Positions 56,630-64,000 of a DNA stretch of 64,000 nt are shown one piece after another (positions within the stretch are counted from its first letter, which is position 1; each line of letters opens with the position of its first letter). Under the pieces are notes generated by a model that saw nothing but the letters and a program-made list of their open reading frames with translations, ran no database searches and was not told the DNA's origin. The stretch is taken from positions 11,388,501 to 11,452,500 of the forward strand of contig OU015659.1 in NCBI GenBank assembly GCA_907165275.2. Reading direction: 5' to 3'. Both the position numbers and the translations under genes were made by a program. The DNA comes from Zygaena filipendulae (taxonomy: Eukaryota > Arthropoda > Insecta > Lepidoptera > Zygaenidae).

Positions 56630-57158
56630 GGGCATGATGACAAGGTATAAAAATCAAAATTATATTTAGTCCGTCAGTTGGATAGTAAAAAAATAATAGA
56701 CTCGTATTTTTTGCTTTTTCGAATTATTGAAAAAATACTTAGATAAAACGCATTAAGGTTTAGGAGTCGCGACGTCATAACTAATTATAAACTGTACTTA
56801 GGTGTGACGTCACACGGAATTTCAACTCAATATATCTCCGTTATTTTTTGATTACGTGTCCAAATTTTTTTATTAATATACAGGACGATTTAAAAATTAA
56901 AATTTGGACATAGATAAGCAATAGTGTGTTAACCCACATTGGAGAAATTTTGAGTACATCGTGTTTGAAAAGTATAGCGCCATTTTGTTTCAACATTTTT
57001 TATGTTCAATATTTAGTTACATATATAAGCAGTGTAATAAGGCAAACACATAATTAAAAAACGCTCCCCAACTCTCAATAAATTGTTCTGAATCAGTAAC
57101 TTAATTTTGTGGGTTAACATGTTATTGCTTTTCTAGGTCCATTTAGTCATCATGCCCA
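56630..57158 (-). mobile_element. CRE-bearing MITE, copy 11, carrying a second MITE
   Basis: The left end is GGGCATGATGAC and the right end GTCATCATGCCCA. A perfect TGACGTCA lies at 56805-56812. Its right end is interrupted by the element at 56905-57141. Confidence 0.8.
56905..57141. mobile_element. MITE with TGGACATAGATAAGC ends, copy 3
   Basis: Inserted about 20 bases inside the end of the CRE-MITE. Confidence 0.85.
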
Positions 57159-57901
57159 TTGATATTTTTTTAAACTTACAATTTGTTTTTTTTTGCTGGT
57201 GATATATTTGGTGCTACTTCTGGCCATATCTCTATTAGTGACCATGTTATCATGGTTTGTAACAGTTAGGTAGGTATGCCATTTTGTCAGTATTAATAAC
57301 TTCAACTGGCGTTCAACCCGGGTCAATCTGCGAGTTCCGCGAAAAAAGTGCTCTAGGTATGCCCTTTCCTGTATCTCTGACAATGTGTAATGCCTCCACT
57401 ACATTATCGCCGAGTGCAGACAACCATGCGCGAGCACGATAGTGTAGAGGGCATACTCGGCTGTACTCGCCGATCATTGTCTATGATCGCCTGCGATCCA
57501 TGAACTGTCGGTTTTTGGGCACGCATCAAAGGGAATAGGGATGTGGACTACTTTTGAAAATCAAAATTCTAATAAGTCCGTCAGTTATAAAATAAAAAAA
57601 AACAAAAGACACGTATTTTTTGCTTTTTCAAATAAATTAAAATATACAGAGATAAAGCGCATTAAAGTGTAGGATGAGGAGGTCGTGACGTCACTAACCG
57701 CAAAACCGCCATACAAACTGTCAGAATAGTGACGTTACGCGAAATTTCAACTCAATATATCGCCGTTATTTTTTGATTACGTAAAAAAAGAAAAAATACG
57801 TGTCCAATATTTTTAACCGACTTCCAAAAAGGAGGAGGTTCTATGTTCGATTGTATGTATGTTTTTTTTTTTTTTTATGTATGTTCACCGATTACTCGAA
57901 G

Positions 57902-58441
57902 ACGGCTGGACCGATTTCAAAAATTCTTTTTTTGTTTGAAAGGGTATACTCCCAATTAGGTCCCATTGCCACCAATTCGGGATCTGATGATGGGATCTTG
58001 GAGAAATCGAGGGAACTCTTCAAAAATTATAGGCACACCTATAGCGATTTGGGTATTTTTTATAGTAAATCGTTCATTTGCTTTCGAAAAGCAAAATTTG
58101 AAGAAGTGGAACTGATGATGAAGACCACAGATGGTCATCGGAACTACTCAACAATAACACGTATTTCAGGGGTTCTAGTTAAAGCGATTTGGAAAATTGT
58201 TTTTTTGTTTGAAAGGGGATACTTCCGAATTGGTCACATTGTCACCAAGTCAGGATCTGATGGTGGGATCTTGGAGAAATCGAGGGAACTCTTCAAAATT
58301 TATAGGCACACCTATGGCGATTTGGGTATTTTTTATAGTAATTCGTTTATTTGCTTTTGGAAAGTAAAATTTGAAGGAGTGGAACTGATGATGAAGACCG
58401 CAGATGGTCATCAGAACAACTAAATAATAGGTATTTCACAG
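57902..58441 (+). repeat. 273-bp direct repeat, two units
   Basis: Units begin near 57902 and 58169-58175. They share GGGATCTTGGAGAAATCGAG, TATAGGCACACCTAT, CGATTTGGGTATTTTTTATA and GTGGAACTGATGATGAAGAC. A third partial unit follows to about 58560. Confidence 0.85.
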
Positions 58442-58683
58442 ATTCCGATTCGTTAACTTAAATGTGGTTTCTAAACAATTTATGTTCGTCACAATTTATA
58501 TGGTGAAGTGGAACTGATGGTGGTGTACCAGCAGAACTCCTCAAAAATTAACGTCCCTGCATCGGGAAAAGCAATATTTTGTAAAGGGTTATGAGCAGTT
58601 GACAGTAGGCTATTGTAACTTAGATAAATTACAAACCGACTCACTAAAAAGCAAGAAATAAACAAATTTTTAACAAAAAAAGT

Positions 58684-59066
58684 AAAACCGACTTCCAAAA
58701 ACACAAATCTAAAAAAACTAAAATAAAAAGCTAAAAATAACAAAATACCGATTTAATCCAAAAGACGAAAACACACGTTATATTATTATTGGTTTGTGCT
58801 ACCACTGATCGGTATGAAGTCGGTGACAAGCCAAATATGGAGGGGGTAGATGGGCTAAGTCGACTCCTGCCACCAGCTCTTCGTGAGCAAAACAACTCAA
58901 GTGGGCAGACACCAGCGGGCTTGTCACCGAATTCAAACCGATCAGTGGTAGCACAAACCAATAATAATATAACGTGTGTTTTCGTCTTTTGGATTAAATC
59001 GGTATTTTGTTATTTTTAGCTTTTTATTTTAGTTTTTTTAGATTTGTGTTTTTGGAAGTCGGTTTT
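58684..59066. repeat. 149-bp near-perfect inverted repeat
   Basis: Arms 58684-58832 and 58918-59066 are reverse complements with about two mismatches, both near the loop end. The loop is 85 bp. The matching frames on both strands are explained by this symmetry. Confidence 0.95.
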
Positions 59067-59310
59067 AATTTTTTTGTTAAAAATTTTTTAATAATCTACA
59101 AGATGGACTAAAAATAAAAATTAGGCCACATGCCCATAGCCTGTGATCGCGTTGAGGTGTAGGTACACATTATCGCTGATCACACGATCAACGATCATCG
59201 GCGATAATGTAGTGCAGGCATAAGGAAAATATCATGATTATCAGTTGAATAGTTAAGGTTTTAAGGTTTAACAAGCAATTAAACATAACCTGCACATTTA
59301 TGTTATTAGT

Positions 59311-60559
59311 TAGTGTTTAGGATTAACAGTGCGGCAGCACAGGGCACTCTTTCTGATTCATTAATAGATCAAAAAATCCTAAAGGTACCTGCATTGGTCC
59401 CTTAACAGTCAACCCTTAGTTAGTACTTTCAAAATAAGTGGGAAAACCTCCAAAAACGTCAATAAATCAGATTCTAACGACTATTTCCGTTTCCAAACAA
59501 AACCAGGAGCAGGAACTTGTGTATCATCACTGAGCATATAACCACTAGAGAGCGTATACGCCGATTTCTTCTAAGTACACGACTCACTGCCGCGGGCCGG
59601 GGGACGAAGGAGAATGCCCGGCTGTAATTGGTCAGTTCAAGGTCAAGTTGCGTATGTATGCCAGGTAGGGATTGCTCTACTTAACTAAGAAAGAAAGAAA
59701 GAGATAGAAGGATTAGAATTTCCTAATGGAAGAAAGGGACTTTTCCAAAAGACATAAACGCGCTGTACTTATCCTTTTGCTGTCACCAAACCACCATTTT
59801 AAGAAGACCCCTGCCGTGGCTCGTAATCTGATTAAATCAAACATAATTTTCGTAGTATTTACTTACCGATGAAAAGTTATGCCATCCTTTTTGTAACTAG
59901 ATGTCTTGGAATGTTTCCCGCACCACTTTACTGCGCATGAAGGCATTTTTATGCGTTATAAATTGTAAACAAAACCAAAATTTTTTTAAATAATTTAGCG
60001 TGCACACAGGTCTGGAACTTGGTCACAACTAAAATGGTTACTAGTACCGTAGTCTATACATAGGCGACAAAATACTAATAGTTTTCGAGCGTCGGGGCAC
60101 TGTATGCGCAGTCAAGTGGTTTTATAGTCTTTGTGTATCATAATATGAAGACATTGTTTGCATTGCCACTAAAGACAAACTTCCTCAACGTTCTAATCTC
60201 TACGAAACAAATCGGATGGCCCAAAGCCAAACGTCTAGCAGCGCATATTGCTAAGTACTATATGTATGTATGTATACGTGCATGGGAAGGACTTATTTGG
60301 TACAATCCCGAGATTTATTGCAAAGGGATGTAACCACAGATATAGCGTAGAATATATCACGCATTAGCCTTATTATTCACCAGCTTCTAAATCTAAATGT
60401 GATGAGTACGTACGTTCTATATTACCACAGAACTAACACAACAATCTTGACTATAACGTAGCAAGACGAAATATCTAGTAATGCTAAAATGAAATATTTA
60501 ATAACGAATTCGTGGATATTATTTTTATTGCTGAGACACCTAGTCACAATTTTTTTAAC
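59311..60559. other. Unassigned sequence
   Basis: No gene recognised. GCCGCGGGCCGGGGGACG near 59590 is a short GC-rich island. Confidence 0.4.
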
Positions 60560-60658
60560 CAACAATACCTGTTATATATATGTTTAGTTGTTGTATATGT
60601 ATGCTGTAAATCTTTGTGTTGTGTCAAATAAAGTTTTTCCAATTCAATTCAATTAACT
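60560..60658 (+). mobile_element. Retroposon 3' end with CAATT tail
   Basis: GTTGTGTCAAATAAAGTTTT is followed by AATTCAATTCAATT, a 5-bp repeat tail after a polyadenylation-like signal. Confidence 0.5.
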
Positions 60659-60761
60659 AAGTATATAATAAAATATCCATTACGTAATTAAATCCCGTTT
60701 TCCGTTACCCAATGGTATGTTGTTGGTAACTTACCAATAAACCTGTATACATATAGACAGA

Positions 60762-60956
60762 CTAGCTGTGCCCCGCGGTTTCACCCGCGGTAATTTCGAA
60801 GTTCCCGCGGGAATTACGGGATAAAAGTTCCCAACGTCCTTCTCTATACCCCTGACAACGTCGATGCCAAATTTCACACAAATCCGTTCAGCCGTTTTTG
60901 CGTGATTGATTAACAAACATCCAAACATCTAAACATTCAAACATCCACACTTTCAG
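60762..60956 (-). mobile_element. Helitron-like element, minus orientation
   Basis: CTAGCTGTGCCCCGCGGTTT with a perfect hairpin end, running to AACATCCACACTTTCAG. Confidence 0.72.
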
Positions 60957-60959
60957 TAA

Positions 60960-61621
60960 AAGTCATATTAAAAAATAACGTCATCCACCGCGTCTGTCTG
61001 TCTGTTCGCGTTAAACTCAAAAACCACTGAACAGATTTTCATTTTATGCGGTCAGGCGTTTAGGGGGGAGGGTCGAGCCGAATCTCACCCAATCTCACGC
61101 GGGGAGAGGGTGGTCTCGGCAAATATCATGTTATTTTTCCACAACAAACATTGTGATGTTCCAATATATTTTTTTTTTTATAATTTAACGAAATCAAACA
61201 CAGATTAAAATACTTGCATTAAAAATAGGCATTTTGAAAAAAACCACGTGAGATTAGAGGAGGGGCTACCAAAATCCCACGACATTTCACCAAAGGTAGA
61301 GAGGGGATCGAAAAATCGCCAAAATTGCCTCACACGATTAATGGATGGCCCCCCTAACGAAGCTGTCCTTGTGCGGACTCAGACGCAAAGAGAATACTCA
61401 ATGCCGTTTTTCTCAGAGTAAATCTTTATCCAAGAGCAAAAACTTTACTAATTGGCAAGCACTATAGCTCTCAAATAAAATATTTACTTACTTCTCACTT
61501 CATTATGATGTTTGTGTGTGGTACAAGGCATAGGCGAATATAATTTTGACACAACAAAGAGTTCCTGAGAGAACACCGAAACACATGCGAGTAAAATCGA
61601 GAGCATCAAATATTTACAATA
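60960..61621. mobile_element. Helitron-like scrap and a TTAGGGGGG-ended element
   Basis: GCGTCTGTCTGTCTGTTCGC (60990-61012) is Helitron-like. From about 61064, TTTAGGGGGG ... CCCCCCTAA near 61352 gives short inverted ends of a roughly 295-bp element with GGGGAGAGGG inside. The last 260 bases are unassigned. Confidence 0.45.
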
Positions 61622-61790
61622 CTAGCGGTTCTCCGCGGTTTCCCGCGGGAATCCCGGGATAAAAACTATCCTATGCCCTTTTCTGTACCCTTGACGACGT
61701 GTATGCAAAATTTCATGATGATCAGTCGAGCCGTTAGGACGTGAAAGCCTAACAAACAAACAAACTCAATTTCGCATTTATAACAGTAAT
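61622..61790 (-). mobile_element. Helitron-like element, minus orientation
   Basis: CTAGCGGTTCTCCGCGG to CAAACTCAATTTCGCATTTA. Part of the hairpin region is deleted. Confidence 0.65.
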
Positions 61791-61952
61791 GATGTCACGG
61801 TTTAGTGAAACAATTATCATTATTAAATCTATAATAGATCCGATAGGTGGCGCTGCGAACTATTTATTCATCTGTGGCGACTGGTGGTGCATCTGTTTGT
61901 GATTGTGTAATTTAGCCAACATCGAAACCAGTTACATATTATATTGTTAATT

Positions 61953-62000
61953 AACAAAAAAATTAAAACCGACTTCCAAAAACACAAAACTAAAAATCTA
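61953..62000 (-). repeat. CCGACTTCC family end fragment
   Basis: AAAACCGACTTCCAAAAACA and ACTAAAAATC resemble the end of the element at 57815. Confidence 0.5.
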
Positions 62001-62630
62001 CTCGAGGCGAATCTAGAACAAAAAGTGGGACTAAACAAGAATAAAATAGTAAATTAATTATTCGTTAACATTATTTTCGAGACTAAACAGGAATAAAACC
62101 TAGGTCGGAAAAGGATTGTTTTGAGCGAGACGAAACCCTACGGGACGAATTAAAAAAAAAACGTAGAAAATAGTTTTATAAATTAAAAAACCCGACTATG
62201 TAATAAACTACATACTTCAAAAATTATTAAAACAAGATGAACTATTTTTGTCTCCAATCCGACAACCACGTACCTATAGTAACAATCTCATGCAGTTGGA
62301 GTCTTGTTGTCAATTAAATAAGATGCCTCCGATTGCGTTAAGATACTTATAAGAGTTCCCGAGGGAGCTGGTCATTATATAATTTTACAGATTAATCATG
62401 TGACCGTCGTTAGATTGTTGTTCTCTGGTCAGGGTAGTTAGTTCTCTTTTGAATTTGGACCATACATTATTTAGTTACGAAACTAGAAGGTGGAGCACTC
62501 CGACGTTTTTGTCGAGTTTGGACTGAGAAACTTCATTAACTATCATTTACTTATAGTATCGAATAAACTACTCGTCTTACTTTATTAAAATGATAAAAAT
62601 ACGTTGAAATTATTGTATTGTAATTGTATT
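62001..62630. other. Unassigned sequence
   Basis: No gene or clear family. The phrase GAGACTAAACAGGAATAAAA near 62080 echoes GGACTAAACAAGAATAAAAT near 62030. Confidence 0.4.
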
Positions 62631-62739
62631 ATTTGTATGTCTGTCCTCTATGCGTTTCGAAACCATTGGTCCGATTGTGATGAAACTTTGGCGGTTTGTT
62701 CTTCCTGCGTCCGCGGGTAAAACCACGGGGCACAGCTAG
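62631..62739 (+). mobile_element. Helitron-like element, short subfamily
   Basis: CTCTATGCGTTTCGAAACCA to GGGGCACAGCTAG. Close to 51350-51496. Confidence 0.65.
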
Positions 62740-62768
62740 TAATCTTATATAAATACATACTTGCTATC

Positions 62769-63150
62769 ACCGCGGTTTCACCCGCGGTAATTTCGAATTT
62801 CCTGCGGGAATTCCAAGATAAAAGATAGATTTTGACCTTTCTCATGAATCACTCTAGCTATAGGTGAAAATCGTATGAAAATCCATTGCGTTTAAAAGAT
62901 ACGAAACTACTGAACCGATTTCAATGAATTTTTTTACATGCTCGGTCCGACTTTAGAGATTGGACATTTTTTATCCCAAAACTCCAAAATTAACGCGGAG
63001 AACAGCCAAGCAACGTAACGGTTGAAACTATTTTGACGGAACTTTCATCGGGAATTAGCTAATATTATAAGAAGTAACTTAAGCTACTTTTATCGGAGTT
63101 CCTGCGGGAATCCTTAAACTCACGCGGTTGAAACCACGCGGCACAGCAAG
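62769..63150. mobile_element. Decayed Helitron-like pieces
   Basis: A minus piece (CCGCGGTTTCACCCGCGG, 62769 to about 62895), then plus-orientation scraps. The last ends GCGGCACAGCAAG near 63150. Confidence 0.5.
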
Positions 63151-64000
63151 TATTATAAAAAGCTTTAATTTATTTTCTACATATTCTACTACCGATTTCT
63201 TAACGTTCCATTACCACTTTATTTTTGCGAATAAAGGGGCAAGCACAATTAAATAATAAAATATGTCAAAAGGCAATAACTAGTGTGTGTGACTGGCTTT
63301 TCGGTTTATGCCCTAACTCCTAAACCACCGGTCGTGGTTTATAGCGCCCATAAATAACATAATTTATGCTCACATTATGACATAATTCTTGGCTTTATTG
63401 ACTAGGTACCCCTTTTTCTGCACCCAAATTCCCCTAAATTATTATTTGAGTACGGGCTACTAAAACCACAGAGCAAATAACTCTCAAAACTCAAAATCTA
63501 ACTTGCTCAAAACTTCTTTTTCTAGTATCCCAAATACCTATATTTTCTACAATATTCCTAAAACTGTTAATTTTAAAAACTGTGACTACTGACTAAGTAA
63601 AAACCTAACCAAAAATTGTTTAATACATTTCTTTACGTTAATGTTTTAATGCGTCATGAATATTTTGGTGTCACCCGGCGACACTGGTTTTCACCTGTTT
63701 TCATACTAAACTAAGTTGATGTCCCTTCTATCAGTTATTTTCTGTTCTGTGACTAAAACGGACTTCATTCTAGGTTTCTAGTCCTTTATTTTTGCTTCTC
63801 AATTTGTGTGTAAAATACTTTTCAAAAAAACTACTATTACTTTAAATATAAAACAGTATCGTTGCTGATTTACTGACAGACAGACAGTATATAATATGTT
63901 CATTGCAGACAGATAGCGGGTATAACAGCGGGGGATCAAATCGTCAAACATATTTCAAATATTCCTATCGCTAAGGGAATGTTACTAATAATATACTTAC
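63151..64000. other. Unassigned sequence holding dispersed repeat copy 2
   Basis: 63635-63745 (GTCACCCGGCGACACT) is the partner of 1095-1215. Nothing else recognised up to the window edge. Confidence 0.4.

Larger units (their letters stand above)
57815..59080 (+). mobile_element. Nest level 4: CCGACTTCC element, about 1.27 kb
   Basis: It starts AACCGACTTCCAAAAAGGAG and ends GGAAGTCGGTTTTAATTTTT. It contains a 273-bp direct repeat and then a 149-bp inverted repeat. The 207-codon frame at 57800-58423 runs through the direct repeats and is not supported as a gene: nearly all differences between repeat units change the amino acid. Confidence 0.75.
57535..59136 (-). mobile_element. Nest level 3: CRE-bearing MITE, copy 12, split
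   Basis: Left part 57535-57814, right part from about 59081 (TTTTTTAATAATCTACAAGA) to 59136. One perfect TGACGTCA at 57686-57693. Confidence 0.8.
57391..59220. mobile_element. Nest level 2: MITE with TGCCT.CACTACATTATCG ends
   Basis: TGCCTCCACTACATTATCGC at the left is mirrored by GCGATAATGTAGTGCAGGCA at the right. Both sides are flanked by TAA, a 3-bp duplication of the PIF/Harbinger kind. Confidence 0.75.
57300..59310 (-). mobile_element. Outermost Helitron-like element of a four-level nest
   Basis: The left half includes CCTTTCCTGTATCTCTGACA. The right half resumes after 59220 with ATATCATGATTATCAGTTGA and AGTTAAGG. Consecutive parts of the family consensus thus lie 1.8 kb apart. Confidence 0.65.

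Noticed and set aside
57800..58423. A 207-codon gene
   Set aside because: It lies wholly in a nested repeat. Its two units differ almost only by amino-acid-changing substitutions, and it has no known domain.
58731..59019. Two similar proteins on opposite strands
   Set aside because: The similarity is produced by the 149-bp inverted repeat, so both frames are the same bases read twice.

Overview
The window is eukaryotic and most likely from a moth or butterfly. It is AT-rich, holds one split insect gene, and is packed with short DNA transposons, Helitron-like elements, tRNA-derived SINEs and LINE 3' ends whose sequences look lepidopteran to me. The species cannot be read from it. The order-level call rests on recognition of repeat styles, not on a search.

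The one confident host gene is a G-protein gamma subunit of the insect Ggamma30A (Ggamma-e) type on the + strand. It has two coding exons, 7103-7215 and 35008-35113, which splice in frame to a 72-residue protein ending in a CAAX box. The intron between them is 27,792 bp. About 3 kb after the stop codon is free of recognisable transposons and is probably the 3' UTR.

Inside the intron, antisense to the gene, is a complete BEL/Pao LTR retrotransposon (20713-26867). It has two 167-bp LTRs that look identical, a 5-bp target duplication, a primer-binding site that matches tRNA-Tyr, and one uninterrupted 1,697-codon gag-pol frame. It looks young and possibly still competent.

Most of the rest is repeat on repeat. 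(i) Many Helitron-like fragments end in a GC-rich hairpin followed by CTAG; some form head-to-tail arrays (8010-8659, 17491-18178). (ii) About a dozen copies of a roughly 320-bp MITE carry the palindrome TGACGTCA, a CRE/ATF-type site. (iii) Three smaller MITE families and several fold-back elements are present. (iv) There are tRNA-derived SINEs and LINE 3' ends. (v) A 61-bp satellite of 13 units lies at 1590-2384. Around 57.3-59.3 kb four element families are nested in one another, with a near-perfect 149-bp inverted repeat at the core.

Region by region: 1-7.0 kb is upstream sequence with the satellite and a decayed minus-strand reading frame; 7.1-35.1 kb is the gene; 35.1-38.1 kb is the probable 3' UTR; 38.2-64 kb is repeat-rich sequence in which I found no confident second host gene. 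I see no CRISPR array, operon or prokaryotic gene.
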